DNA of 64,000 nt from Bosea sp. (in: a-proteobacteria) (GCF_023953965.1 NZ_JAMLIX010000001.1:3074626-3138625); one strand, 5' to 3'. Positions 19,479 through 28,490 are shown, counted from the first letter of the stretch. Numbers and translations are program-made. Notes: generated from the sequence alone by a model not told the origin.

Positions 19479-20420
19479 TCATTGCAGATACTGCTCGAAG
19501 ATGGTGTTGCCGAGGCGGTTGTTCTCGGTGATGAACTCCTCGATGAATTCGTGCAGCCCGTGCTGGAAGACATCGTCGATGCGGGTGTTGCTGAGGTTGG
19601 CCAGCGTCTTGCGCGCCTGGCGCTGCGCCGGCCCCTGGCGGCCATAGGCGTCGCCGAGCGAGTCGAGGAAGCGCGAGATGCTCTCGTAGCAGGCGGCGAG
19701 CGAGCGCGGCATGCGCCGGTTCAGCACCAGGAGGTCGGCGACGAGGATCGGCTTCACCGCCTCGCGATAGACCCAGTGATAGGCGGTCAGCGCCGAGACC
19801 TCGCGCAGCACCGTGGTCCACTGGAAATAATCGAGCGAGCCGCCGACCTGCTCGTCGGCCGGCAGCAGCACATGGTATTTCACGTCGAGGATGCGGGCGG
19901 TGTTGTCGGCGCGCTCGAGATAGACGCCGAGCCGCGAGAACCAGTAGCCGTCGTCGCGCAGCATGGTGCGGTAGGCCGAGCCGTCGAAGGTGAGCGAGAC
20001 GTGCTTCACCCAGTCGAGGAAGCGGGCGAACTCCTCGCGGTCCATGCGCTTCTTCTCGAAGCGCTGGAGCTCGAGCCAGGCGCTGTTCAGCGCATCCCAC
20101 ATCTCCGAGGTCAGCGCCGTGCGCACCGCGCGCGCATTCGAGCGCGCCTGGGCGAGGCAGTTGCGGATCGAGGAGGGGTTGTCGGGGTTGAAGGTCAGGA
20201 AATCGCAGACATTGCGCTCGTTCGCCTCGCCATAGGCCTTGGCGAAGGCCTCCTCGCAGCCGGCGGTCAAGACCGCGCTCTGCCATTCCGTGCCGGCGCC
20301 GCCATAGGTCGTCGGCAGGTTGGTCAGGCGCGTCGTGGCATCGAGGATGCGGGCGAGATATTCGGCCCGCTCGACATAGCGGGAAACCCAGTAAAGGCTG
20401 TCTGCGGTGCGCGAAAGCAT
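19479..20420 (-). CDS. Alpha-E domain protein
   Basis: A 313-residue, almost all-helical protein of the alpha-E family, which starts MLSRTADSLYWVSRYVERAE. It is rich in conserved acidic residues and ends in the family C-terminal pattern EFIEEFITENNRLGNTIFEQ. The function is unknown, but it nearly always accompanies a circularly permuted ATP-grasp ligase and a transglutaminase-like protein, as here. It lies 67 bases after the ATP-grasp gene and 21 before the transglutaminase gene. Confidence 0.9.
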   Translation of the reverse strand: MLSRTADSLYWVSRYVERAEYLARILDATTRLTNLPTTYGGAGTEWQSAVLTAGCEEAFAKAYGEANERNVCDFLTFNPDNPSSIRNCLAQARSNARAVRTALTSEMWDALNSAWLELQRFEKKRMDREEFARFLDWVKHVSLTFDGSAYRTMLRDDGYWFSRLGVYLERADNTARILDVKYHVLLPADEQVGGSLDYFQWTTVLREVSALTAYHWVYREAVKPILVADLLVLNRRMPRSLAACYESISRFLDSLGDAYGRQGPAQRQARKTLANLSNTRIDDVFQHGLHEFIEEFITENNRLGNTIFEQYLQ

Positions 20421-20487
20421 GGTCAGCGTGTGCCTTTCCGCGGGGTGGCAGGCCGTTGCGGGAGGAGGGCCGGTGCGGGCGCGTCGC

Positions 20488-21903
20488 TCATGCGTCGAGT
20501 ACCCAGGTGTCCTTGGTGCCGCCGCCCTGGCTCGAATTGACGACGAGCGAGCCCTCCTTGAGCGCGACGCGCGTCAGCCCGCCCGGCACGCAGGAGATGC
20601 CGTGGGCGCCGGAGAGCACATAGGGGCGCAGGTCGACATGGCGCGGCGCGACGCCCGAGGCGACGAAGGTCGGGCAGGTCGAGAGCGCCAGCGTCGGCTG
20701 GGCGATGAAGCCCTCGGGCGCCGCCTTGAGCTTGCGCCGGAAGGCTTCGATCTGGGCCTTGTTGGCGTGCGGGCCGACGAGCATGCCGTAGCCGCCCGAG
20801 CCGTTGACCTCCTTGACCACGAGCTTCTCGAGATTGTCGAGCACATAGGCGTTGGCTTCCGGCTCGCGGCATCTGTAGGTCGGGACGTTCTTCAGGATCG
20901 GCTCCTCGCCGGTGAAGAACTTCACGATCTCCGGCATGTAGCTGTAGACCGCCTTGTCGTCGGCGACGCCGGTGCCGATGGCGTTGGCGAGCGTGACGTT
21001 GCCGGCCTTGTAGGCACCGACGATGCCGGGCACGCCGAGCACGGAATCGCTGCGGAAGGCGAGCGGATCGAGGAAATCGTCGTCGATGCGCCGGTAGATC
21101 ACGTCGACGCGCTTCGGTCCCTGCGTGGTGCGCATATAGACGATGTCGTCCTTGACCAGGAGGTCCGAGCCCTCGACCAGCTCGACGCCGAGCTTGTCGG
21201 CGAGGAAGGAGTGCTCGTAGAAGGCCGAATTGTACTGGCCGGGCGTCAGGAGGCAGATCGTCGGGTCGGAGGGCGCGCTGCGCGGCGCGACCGAGCGCAG
21301 CGTCGCGAGCAACTGGTCTGGATAGTTGTCGACCGGCGCGACGCGATGGGTGGAGAACAGCTCCGGGAAGAGCCTGAGCATCACCTCGCGGTTCTCCATC
21401 ATGTAGGAGACGCCGGACGGCGTGCGCGCGTTGTCTTCCAGTACGTAGAACGTATCCGCGTCGACGCGCACCACGTCGATGCCGGCGATGTGGCAATAGA
21501 TGCCGTGCGGCACCTTGAAATCGACCATTTCGAGCTGGTAGCAGGCGTTGCGATAGACCAGATCGGGCGGGAGGATGCCGGCCTTCAGGCATTCCTTCGG
21601 GCCGTAGACATCGGCCAGGAACATGTTGAGCGCGGTGACGCGCTGGCGCAGGCCCGCTTCGAGCCTGGTCCATTCGGGCTTGGTCAGCACGCGCGGGATG
21701 ATGTCGAAGGGGATCAGCCGCTCGGTCGATTCCTCGTCGCCATAGACCGCGAAGGTGATGCCGATGCGGCGGAAGAACAGCTCCGCCTGGCTGCGCCGGA
21801 GCGCCAGCGTCTCCGGCGGGGCTTCCTTCAGCCAGCGATCGAGAGCCTCGTAGGCGGGCCTGAGCTCGGTTCCCGACCCGGTCATTTCATCGAATGCGAC
21901 CAT
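20488..21903 (-). CDS. Circularly permuted type 2 ATP-grasp protein
   Basis: A 471-residue protein of the circularly permuted ATP-grasp family that leads the Anbu operon. Visible conserved parts are PFDIIPRVL, NMFLADVYGPKE, FYVLEDNARTPSGVSYMMENRE (partial quote DNARTPSGVSYM), TPGQYNSAFYEHSFLA and KEVNGSGGYGM. The family is predicted to form peptide or amide bonds at the expense of ATP, perhaps making a small peptide or tag handled by the downstream proteins. The promoter is expected in the 108-base gap between this gene and the DUF488 gene. Confidence 0.9.
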   Translation of the reverse strand: MVAFDEMTGSGTELRPAYEALDRWLKEAPPETLALRRSQAELFFRRIGITFAVYGDEESTERLIPFDIIPRVLTKPEWTRLEAGLRQRVTALNMFLADVYGPKECLKAGILPPDLVYRNACYQLEMVDFKVPHGIYCHIAGIDVVRVDADTFYVLEDNARTPSGVSYMMENREVMLRLFPELFSTHRVAPVDNYPDQLLATLRSVAPRSAPSDPTICLLTPGQYNSAFYEHSFLADKLGVELVEGSDLLVKDDIVYMRTTQGPKRVDVIYRRIDDDFLDPLAFRSDSVLGVPGIVGAYKAGNVTLANAIGTGVADDKAVYSYMPEIVKFFTGEEPILKNVPTYRCREPEANAYVLDNLEKLVVKEVNGSGGYGMLVGPHANKAQIEAFRRKLKAAPEGFIAQPTLALSTCPTFVASGVAPRHVDLRPYVLSGAHGISCVPGGLTRVALKEGSLVVNSSQGGGTKDTWVLDA

Positions 21904-22011
21904 TGAGCCCTCTTCCCCTTTCGGGCCAGCCTATGCGTATTCGCCGGCGTTCGGGAAGAGGGGGGCCAGCCGCGCCATTGGTCTCATGGCCCTTTTAACG
22001 CGCAGTCTCGA

Positions 22012-22368
22012 TCAGCTGGCGCGGCCGTCCAGCCATTGGCGCAGGACCTGCGCATTGTTGCGGTCCTCGTCCTTCGCCGCATAGAGCAGGACGACGGGGC
22101 CCTGCTTCAGCCGGGCCTCGAGAATGGCGAGGGCGGCCTGTGCCGGCGGGTGGCCGAGCTCGGCGGCATAGGCGGCGCGGAATTCCTCCCAGCGCCCGGG
22201 ATGCGCATGGAATTCGTGGCGCAGCGTGTCGCTCGGCGCGAGATCCTTGAGCCAGAGGTCGATCCGGTCTTTCGCGACGCCGCGCGGCCAGAGCCGGTCG
22301 ACCAGGATGCGCGTGCCGTCGCTCGCGGCGGGAGGATCGTAGACGCGCTTGACCGTCAGCGTCGGCAT
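22012..22368 (-). CDS. DUF488 family protein
   Basis: A 118-residue protein with the family hallmark RILVDRLWPRGVAKD (about 20-34) and the C-terminal VVLLYAAKDEDRNNAQVL. The biochemical role is unknown; the fold is distantly related to nucleotide or nucleic-acid processing families. Its ATG overlaps the radC end by one base, so it is probably the last gene of a map-radC-DUF488 transcription unit. Confidence 0.88.
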   Translation of the reverse strand: MPTLTVKRVYDPPAASDGTRILVDRLWPRGVAKDRIDLWLKDLAPSDTLRHEFHAHPGRWEEFRAAYAAELGHPPAQAALAILEARLKQGPVVLLYAAKDEDRNNAQVLRQWLDGRAS

Positions 22369-23129
22369 CAGATCAGCCCCAGGCTGCGGAAGCTGGCATG
22401 GCCGTCGCGGCCGACGATGATGTGGTCGTGGATGGCGATGCCGAGCGGCTTGGCGATATCGACGAGCTCGCGTGTCATCCTGAGGTCGGCGCCCGAAGGC
22501 GTCGGATCGCCGGAAGGGTGGTTATGCGCGAGTATGATCGCCGAGGCCGACAGTTCCAGCGCCCGGCGCATCACCTCGCGCGGATAGACCGGGGTGTGGT
22601 CGACCGTGCCGGTCTGCTGGACCTCGTCGGCGATCAGGAGGTTCTTCTTGTCGAGGAAGAGGATGCGGAACTGCTCGCGCTCGGCGAAGGCCATCGCGGT
22701 ACGGCAGTAATCCAGCACCGACGACCAGGAGGAGAGGACCGGCCGCTTGCCGACCGCGCCCCTGGCCATGCGCCTGAGCGCCGCCTCGACGATCTTGAGA
22801 TCGAGCGCGACGCCCTCGCCGACGCCCTTCACCTCGGTCAGGCGCGCGGGCGCAGCCGCCAGCACCTCCGCGAAGGAGCCGAAGCGCTGGACCAGCTCCT
22901 TGGCGAGCGGCTTGACGTCGCGCTGCGGGATCGAGCGGAACAGCAGGAGCTCCAGCAACTCGTAATCCGGCAACGCCTCGGCGCCGGCCTCCTGGAAGCG
23001 GGCGCGCAGGCGTTCGCGATGGCCGTGATAATGCGGGGCGGGCGCCTCTGCCGCGGCGGCGGGCGCGGGCGTCTCGGCCGGCGCCGCAGCCGCTGCCTTG
23101 CCCGAGCCCTTGCCGCGGCGAGCGCTCAT
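22368..23129 (-). CDS. radC: RadC family JAMM/MPN+ protein
   Basis: A 253-residue protein with an Ala/Pro-rich N-terminal extension (1-32), a helix-hairpin-helix region (LTEVKGVGEGVALDL) and the JAMM metal site HNHPSGDPTPSGAD (His202, His204, Asp215). RadC was long called a DNA repair protein, but that assignment is disputed and the true substrate is unknown. Its start overlaps the map stop as ATGA, so the two genes are translationally coupled. Confidence 0.92.
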   Translation of the reverse strand: MSARRGKGSGKAAAAAPAETPAPAAAAEAPAPHYHGHRERLRARFQEAGAEALPDYELLELLLFRSIPQRDVKPLAKELVQRFGSFAEVLAAAPARLTEVKGVGEGVALDLKIVEAALRRMARGAVGKRPVLSSWSSVLDYCRTAMAFAEREQFRILFLDKKNLLIADEVQQTGTVDHTPVYPREVMRRALELSASAIILAHNHPSGDPTPSGADLRMTRELVDIAKPLGIAIHDHIIVGRDGHASFRSLGLI

Positions 23130-23950
23130 CTTGCGGCGAGCGGATTGCCGAGGCCGGCGGGCGACAGCGTGAAGATCTCGCAGCCCGTCTCGGTGACGCC
23201 GATCTGATGCTCGAACTGGGCCGAGAGCGAGCGGTCGCGGGTCACGGCGGTCCAGCCATCCGAGAGCACCTTCACCCCCGGCTTGCCGAGATTGATCATC
23301 GGCTCGATGGTGAAGACCATGCCGGGTTTCAGCAGGATGCCCTCGCCGGGGCTGCCATAGTGCAGGATGTTGGGCGCGTCGTGGAACAGCCGGCCGATGC
23401 CGTGGCCGCAGAAATCGCGCACCACGGCGCAGCGCTCGGCCTCGGCATAGCGCTGGATGGCGAAGCCGATGTCGCCGGTGGTGGCGCCGGCGCGCACCGC
23501 CGCGATGCCGCGCTGAAGGCTCTCATAGGTGATCTCGATCAGCCGCTCGGCCTTCCGCGAGACCTCGCCGACGCCGTACATGCGGCTCGAATCGCCGTGC
23601 CAGCCATCGACGATCAGCGTGTAGTCGATGTTGAGGATGTCGCCTTCGCGCAGCGGCTTGTCGTCGGGGATGCCGTGGCAGACGACGTGGTTGATCGAGG
23701 TGCAGATCGACTTGGTGTAGCCGCGATAGAACAGGGTCGCCGGATAGGCGCCGTTGTCCATGGCGAACTGGAAGGCGAGATCGTCGAGGCGCTGCGTGGT
23801 GACGCCCGGCCTGACATGGGCGCCGAGCATGTCGAGCCCCTCGGCTGTGAGCCGGCCGGCCTTGTGCATGGCGGCGAAGGCTTCGGGCCCATGGATCTTG
23901 ATGGCGGGCTCGCGCGAGCGCGAGCGGCCGATGGCGTCTTCGTAGGTCAT
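23126..23950 (-). CDS. map: Methionine aminopeptidase, type I
   Basis: A 274-residue cytosolic enzyme that removes the initiator Met. All five metal ligands are visible: the two Asp of IDYTLIVDGWHGDSS, the His of CGHGIGRLFH, the Glu of IEPMINLG and the Glu of FEHQIGV. The start at 23950 (MTYEDAIG) is preferred over an upstream ATG that would add 18 residues unlike the family. It is the first gene of the map-radC-DUF488 unit. Confidence 0.95.
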   Translation of the reverse strand: MTYEDAIGRSRSREPAIKIHGPEAFAAMHKAGRLTAEGLDMLGAHVRPGVTTQRLDDLAFQFAMDNGAYPATLFYRGYTKSICTSINHVVCHGIPDDKPLREGDILNIDYTLIVDGWHGDSSRMYGVGEVSRKAERLIEITYESLQRGIAAVRAGATTGDIGFAIQRYAEAERCAVVRDFCGHGIGRLFHDAPNILHYGSPGEGILLKPGMVFTIEPMINLGKPGVKVLSDGWTAVTRDRSLSAQFEHQIGVTETGCEIFTLSPAGLGNPLAAR

Positions 23951-24056
23951 TGCACGCGGACAGCTCCTCGACGACATATCTATTGCGTTTGGCGGTGCGC
24001 GCAAGTCGCGTGGATAGCTGGCGCGCGGGCGCGGCGGGGTGTATCAGGCTGGCGCC

Positions 24057-24908
24057 ATGGCCATCATCGATCAGAATCCGGCGGAAGAGCGGCCGTTCGG
24101 CGCCTTCGCCCCGAAAGCCTGGCTCGCCGGGATCATCGCCCGCACGCGCGCGGCATCCGACAGCTTCCTCGGGCGCAAGCTCGCCTATGCGCTGCGGCGG
24201 CTGGGCCTGCGCCTGCTCGGCGGCGCGCCGGTCGACATCGAGGCGCTGGGCGCGAAGATGCGCCTCTATCCGAGCGGCAACGTCTGCGAGAAGCGCGTGC
24301 TGTTCACCCCGCAATATTTCGACGCGGTCGAGCGTGAGCTTTTGGCTGGGCGGCTGCGCGAGGGCTTCACCTTCATCGATGTCGGCGCGAATATCGGCGC
24401 CTATTCGCTCTTCGTCGCGGCCCGCGCCGGGCGCGGCGCGCGCATCCTGGCGGTCGAGCCGCAGCCGGAGATCTTCTCCCGCCTCGCCTTCAACATCGCG
24501 CAGAACCCGTTCGGGACGGTCAAGGCGGTCGCCTGCGCGCTCGCCGACAAGCCGGGCGAGCTGACGCTGTTCATCGACCCGACCAATCGCGGCGAATCGA
24601 GCGTGCGCATCCTCAATTCCAGCGCCGGGACCTCGGTCAGGGTGCCGGCGATGACGCTGCTCTCCCTGGTCGAGGGCGAGGGCTACGAGCGCATCGACGC
24701 GATCAAGCTCGATGTCGAGGGCGCCGAGGACCTGATCCTCGAGCCCTTCCTGCGCGATGCGCCGCCTTCGCTCTGGCCGAGCTTCATCGTCATCGAGGAT
24801 TCGCGCCAGCGCTGGCAGAGCGACCTTGCCGGGCTGCTCGAGCGCAGCGGCTACCGGCTCCTCGCCCAGACGCGGCTGAACCTGGTGTTCGAGCGCAAGC
24901 CCGCTTGA
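24057..24908 (+). CDS. FkbM family SAM-dependent methyltransferase
   Basis: A 283-residue methyltransferase. The SAM loop is IDVGANIGAYSLF (about 107-119), followed by ILAVEPQPEIFSRL and the family motif DAIKLDVEGAEDLIL. FkbM enzymes O-methylate sugars, lipids or natural products. The acceptor here is unknown, and no glycosyltransferase is adjacent. The start at 24057 is preferred over 24039 because MAIIDQNPAEE is better supported. It is divergent from map, with 106 bases between. Confidence 0.85.
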   Translation: MAIIDQNPAEERPFGAFAPKAWLAGIIARTRAASDSFLGRKLAYALRRLGLRLLGGAPVDIEALGAKMRLYPSGNVCEKRVLFTPQYFDAVERELLAGRLREGFTFIDVGANIGAYSLFVAARAGRGARILAVEPQPEIFSRLAFNIAQNPFGTVKAVACALADKPGELTLFIDPTNRGESSVRILNSSAGTSVRVPAMTLLSLVEGEGYERIDAIKLDVEGAEDLILEPFLRDAPPSLWPSFIVIEDSRQRWQSDLAGLLERSGYRLLAQTRLNLVFERKPA

Positions 24909-24958
24909 GCGCTTCGCGCGGAAAGCCTAGCTCTTGAGCGCAAGCCAGGAGCGCCGCC

Positions 24959-25711
24959 ATGTCCGCCAACGAAGCCAGTTCCTCCGCCACCATCGTCACG
25001 GCCGCGATCCTGGTGATCGGCGACGAGATCCTGTCCGGACGGACGAAGGACAAGAACATCGGCTATATCGCCGATTACCTCACCGCGATCGGCATCGACC
25101 TCAGCGAGGTGCGCATCGTCCCCGACGTCACCGAGGAGATCGTCGCGGCGCTGAACGCGCTGCGCGCCCGCTATACCTACGTCTTCACCACCGGCGGAAT
25201 CGGGCCGACCCATGACGACATCACGGCCGATGCGGTCGCGGCCGCCTTCGGCGTCACGATCGACCACGACCCGCGCGCCGTCGCGATGCTGTCGGAGCGG
25301 TTCTCGCCGGCCGAGCTCAACGAGGCGCGCATGCGCATGGCGCGCATCCCCGCCGGCGCCGAACTCATCGCCAACGCGATCTCGAAGGCGCCGGGCTTCC
25401 ATCTCGGCAATGTCTATGTGATGGCCGGCGTGCCGGCGATCATGCAGGCGATGCTCGACGTCGTCGGGCCGACGCTCAGGACGGGTAGGAAGATGCTGTC
25501 CGATACGATCCGCGCCGGGTTGCGCGAGGGCGATATCGGCGGGCCGCTCGCGGCGATCGCGCAAGCCCATCCGGCGGTCTCGATCGGCTCCTACCCGTTC
25601 TGGTCCGACACAGGCCCGGACACGAACATCGTCGTCAGGTCGCGTGACGCAGAGAAACTCACCGCCGCCATGGCCGCTGTGAAGGCCATGGTTGCTTCCG
25701 AAAAGCAGTAA
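24959..25711 (+). CDS. CinA-N/MoaB-like molybdopterin-binding domain protein
   Basis: A 250-residue MoCF-domain protein with AAILVIGDEILSGRTKDKN and the nucleotide or MPT loop FTTGGIGPTHDDIT, both typical of the CinA N-terminal domain. It lacks the CinA nicotinamide-nucleotide amidase C-terminal domain, so it is a stand-alone MoCF protein. A role in molybdenum cofactor handling for the cox enzyme is only an inference, since the genes are 11 kb apart. It starts 50 bases after the FkbM gene, with AGGAG upstream. Confidence 0.87.
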   Translation: MSANEASSSATIVTAAILVIGDEILSGRTKDKNIGYIADYLTAIGIDLSEVRIVPDVTEEIVAALNALRARYTYVFTTGGIGPTHDDITADAVAAAFGVTIDHDPRAVAMLSERFSPAELNEARMRMARIPAGAELIANAISKAPGFHLGNVYVMAGVPAIMQAMLDVVGPTLRTGRKMLSDTIRAGLREGDIGGPLAAIAQAHPAVSIGSYPFWSDTGPDTNIVVRSRDAEKLTAAMAAVKAMVASEKQ

Positions 25712-25915
25712 TTATCTCTATCTAAGTAAATAACACAACTTTTAATGTTTTTATACAACTTATAAGAGATATTATGTTTTATGAACTTTGACATTGATTT
25801 TTATATAGATAATTACCTTAAGTTAGATTGTAAAATTATTGTTGTGAGGATAATTTTCTATCTTCATATTGGCTTATAACTACATATAAACTTCTCATAA
25901 ACTAATTTATGCAAT
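25712..25915. other. Strongly AT-rich intergenic block
   Basis: About 200 bases, visibly dominated by A and T, in a chromosome that is otherwise GC-rich. No reading frame with coding character lies inside. It starts right at the stop of the MoCF gene and ends before the chemoreceptor leader (to 26044), which returns to normal composition. It contains a plausible sigma-70 promoter (25788-25815). It could be an acquired segment, a target for an AT-binding nucleoid protein, or a promoter-upstream region of the chemoreceptor. Confidence 0.75.
25788..25815 (+). promoter_or_regulatory. Candidate sigma-70 promoter for the chemoreceptor gene
   Basis: A perfect -35 box TTGACA (25788-25793) is followed after 16 bases by TAATTA (25810-25815). 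It lies within the AT-rich block, about 230 bases upstream of the chemoreceptor start. Because AT-rich DNA produces such boxes by chance, the call is tentative. Confidence 0.4.
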
Positions 25916-26044
25916 AACGCCTTTGCGGACCGAAAGTATTCGTCCGCTCGCCCCATGTCCGGACGTCATGGGCGGTCGATGACGCTTTTCACGACGGTGC
26001 GGGCCTGAATCCTGATGCGGGGCCGGCGCCAAAGGGGGATATGG

Positions 26045-27844
26045 ATGTCGCTCTTTTCCGGGCTTTTCTCGAACGGGCATGCCGCGGGGCAACTCAACGC
26101 CATCAACCGCTCGCAGGCGGTGATCGCGTTCGATCTCGACGGCAAGGTCCTCGACGCCAACGACAACTTCCTGTCGGTGATGGGTTATACGCTCGCCGAG
26201 GTGAAGGGCCAGCATCACAGCCTGTTCGTGACGCCCGAGGAGAAGAACGGCGCGGGCTACAGCGAGCTCTGGGCCGGGCTCGGGCGTGGCGAGTTCTCGC
26301 GCGGGCAGTATCTGCGCCTCGGCAAGGGCGGCCGGGAGGTCTGGATCCAGGCGAGCTACAATCCGATCCTGGGGGCGGGCGGCAAGCCGGTTTCCGTTGT
26401 CAAATACGCCTTCGACGTCACCGAGCAGAAGAACCGGCTCGCCGATCTCGAGGGGCAGCGCGCCGCGATCGACAAGGCGCAGGCCGTGATCGAGTTCGAT
26501 CTTTCCGGCAAGATCCTGAGCGCGAACCAGAATTTCCTCGACGTCCTCGGCTATACGCTGGCCGAGATCGCCGGCCAGCATCACCGCATCTTCATCGACC
26601 CGGCCGAGCGCGAGAGCCCGGCCTATCGCAGCTTCTGGGAGCGGCTTTCGCATGGCGAATACGACGCAGGCCAATACCGCCGCCTCGCCAAGGGCGGCCG
26701 GGAGGTCTGGATCCAGGCGAGCTACAATCCGATCCTCGACGCGCAGGGGCGCCCCTACAAGGTCGTCAAGTTCGCGACCGACATCACCGCTACCTTCAAG
26801 GGCAAGCAGCTCGAAGCGGCGGTGAAGGAGACCAGCGCCGTGATCGACCGGGCCAAGGGCCGGGACCTGACCGGCCGGGTGCCGCTCGCCGGCAAGAGCG
26901 GCGAGGTCGCCACGCTCTGCGCCGGCGTCAACGACCTGCTCGACACGCTGGCGCAGGTAGTCGGCGCCGTGCGCGACATCTCGGCGCGCATCGGCAGCGC
27001 TTCGGTCAAGATCACCTCCGACAGCCAGCAACTGGCCGAGCGGACGGAGACCAACGCGTCGAGCCTGCAGCAGACCGCGGCGACGACGGAGGAGCTTGCC
27101 GCGTCGGTCAAGCACAGCGCCGGCAATTCGCGGATGGCGGTGGAGCTCGGCAACGAGGCGCGTGAGGTCGCCGCGCGCGGCGGGACGATCGTCACCGAGG
27201 CGGTCGAGGCGATGGGGCGCATCGAGCAGGCCTCGTCGGGCATTTCGGAGATCATCGCCATGATCGACGAGATCGCCTTCCAGACCAATCTGCTCGCTCT
27301 CAACGCCGCTGTCGAGGCGGCGCGCGCGGGCGATGCCGGGCGCGGCTTCGCGGTGGTGGCGACGGAGGTGCGCGCGCTCGCCGCCCGCTGCAGCGAATCC
27401 GCCAATGGCGTCAAGGCTTTGATTGCGAATTCCGCGCAACAGATTCAAGCTGGCGTCGGCCTGGTCAAGGATGCCGGATCGACGCTCGGCGAGATCGTCG
27501 ACGCCGCCTCCAAGGTCGCCTCCACCGTCAGCGAGATCTCGCAGGCGACGACCGAGCAGGCCAACGGCATCGACGAGATGGCGCGCACAGTCGCGCATAT
27601 GGACGAGATGACCCAGCAGAACTCGCTGCTCGCCGAGCAGAGCGCCAAGGTTGCCCGCGACCTTCAGCAGGAGACCGAGGCGCTGGGCATGATGGTCGCC
27701 GCCTTCCGCCTCGGCGACGAGGACAGGCGCGTGCCGCAGCTGGTGCATGCGGCCGTGCCGGTGCCGCCGCCCGCCGCCCAGCCGGCGATGCGCGCCCGGC
27801 GCGTGGCCTCCGGCGGTGGGGCGGATGGCTGGGCCGAATTCTAG
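26045..27844 (+). CDS. Soluble methyl-accepting chemotaxis protein with two PAS domains
   Basis: A 599-residue chemoreceptor. PAS domain 1 is at about 18-130 and PAS domain 2 at about 140-252; both carry KGGREVWIQASYNPIL and look recently duplicated. The signalling domain contains the universal hairpin tip DEIAFQTNLLALNAAVEAAR. No membrane segment is seen, so the receptor is probably cytoplasmic and senses through the PAS domains (redox, heme, flavin or small ligand; not determined). It ends GWAEF, which resembles the xWxxF pentapeptide that tethers CheR/CheB. The start at 26045 has a GGGGGAT ribosome site. Confidence 0.92.
   Translation: MSLFSGLFSNGHAAGQLNAINRSQAVIAFDLDGKVLDANDNFLSVMGYTLAEVKGQHHSLFVTPEEKNGAGYSELWAGLGRGEFSRGQYLRLGKGGREVWIQASYNPILGAGGKPVSVVKYAFDVTEQKNRLADLEGQRAAIDKAQAVIEFDLSGKILSANQNFLDVLGYTLAEIAGQHHRIFIDPAERESPAYRSFWERLSHGEYDAGQYRRLAKGGREVWIQASYNPILDAQGRPYKVVKFATDITATFKGKQLEAAVKETSAVIDRAKGRDLTGRVPLAGKSGEVATLCAGVNDLLDTLAQVVGAVRDISARIGSASVKITSDSQQLAERTETNASSLQQTAATTEELAASVKHSAGNSRMAVELGNEAREVAARGGTIVTEAVEAMGRIEQASSGISEIIAMIDEIAFQTNLLALNAAVEAARAGDAGRGFAVVATEVRALAARCSESANGVKALIANSAQQIQAGVGLVKDAGSTLGEIVDAASKVASTVSEISQATTEQANGIDEMARTVAHMDEMTQQNSLLAEQSAKVARDLQQETEALGMMVAAFRLGDEDRRVPQLVHAAVPVPPPAAQPAMRARRVASGGGADGWAEF
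26323..26370 (+). repeat. 48-bp exact direct repeat, copy 1 (PAS domain 1)
   Basis: The 48 bases are identical to 26689-26736 and encode the end of each PAS domain (KGGREVWIQASYNPI region). Identity includes third codon positions, which points to a recent duplication or gene conversion between the two PAS modules. Confidence 0.9.
26689..26736 (+). repeat. 48-bp exact direct repeat, copy 2 (PAS domain 2)
   Basis: Second copy, 366 bases (122 codons) after the first and in the same frame. Recombination between the copies would delete exactly one PAS module and keep the frame. Confidence 0.9.
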
Positions 27845-27980
27845 GGCGTCGACAAATCCGGCCGCCGGGCGGCGCTCGGCTGGGGATCACCGGCGCCTTG
27901 CCTCTTGTCAGGCGCGCGCCGATGGGCTTTCGGTCGCTGACCGGCGCCTTCGCGCCGTGGCGAGTCCCGGAGCGCTGCCC

Positions 27981-28490
27981 ATGGCCGAACCGTCCCCGAA
28001 CAAGGCTTTCCCGGTATCCTGGGACCAGTTCCACCGTGATGCCCGCGCGCTCGCCTGGCGGCTGGCCGAGAAGGGGCCGTTCGAGGCGATGGTCTGCATA
28101 ACCCGCGGCGGCCTGGTGCCTGCGGCGATCATCTGCCGCGAGCTCGGCCTGCGCATGATCGAGACCGTCTGCGTCGCGAGCTACCACGACTACAGGAACC
28201 AGTCAGAGCTCCAGGTGCTCAAGGACATCGCGCCGACCGTCAAGGCGCTCGGCGACGGCAAGGGCAAGGGCGTGCTGGTCGTCGACGACCTGACCGATAC
28301 CGGCAAGACCGCACGTGTCGTGCGCGCGATGCTGCCGAACGCGCATTTCGCCGCGGTCTACGCCAAGCCCGCCGGCGCGCCGACGGTCGATACCTTCGTC
28401 ACCGAGGTCAGCCAGGACACCTGGATCTATTTCCCCTGGGACATGGGGCTTTCCTATGTCGAGCCGATCGCCAGGGGCCATCAGGGATAG
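27981..28490 (+). CDS. gpt: Xanthine-guanine phosphoribosyltransferase
   Basis: A 169-residue type I phosphoribosyltransferase that converts xanthine, guanine or hypoxanthine plus PRPP to the nucleotide in purine salvage. The PRPP-binding motif is VLVVDDLTDTGKTA (about 93-106), and the N-terminus FPVSWDQFHRDARALAWRL and the C-terminal IYFPWD match bacterial Gpt. The start at 27981 is the first ATG consistent with the family length. The gene stands alone between the chemoreceptor and a convergent transporter. Confidence 0.9.
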   Translation: MAEPSPNKAFPVSWDQFHRDARALAWRLAEKGPFEAMVCITRGGLVPAAIICRELGLRMIETVCVASYHDYRNQSELQVLKDIAPTVKALGDGKGKGVLVVDDLTDTGKTARVVRAMLPNAHFAAVYAKPAGAPTVDTFVTEVSQDTWIYFPWDMGLSYVEPIARGHQG

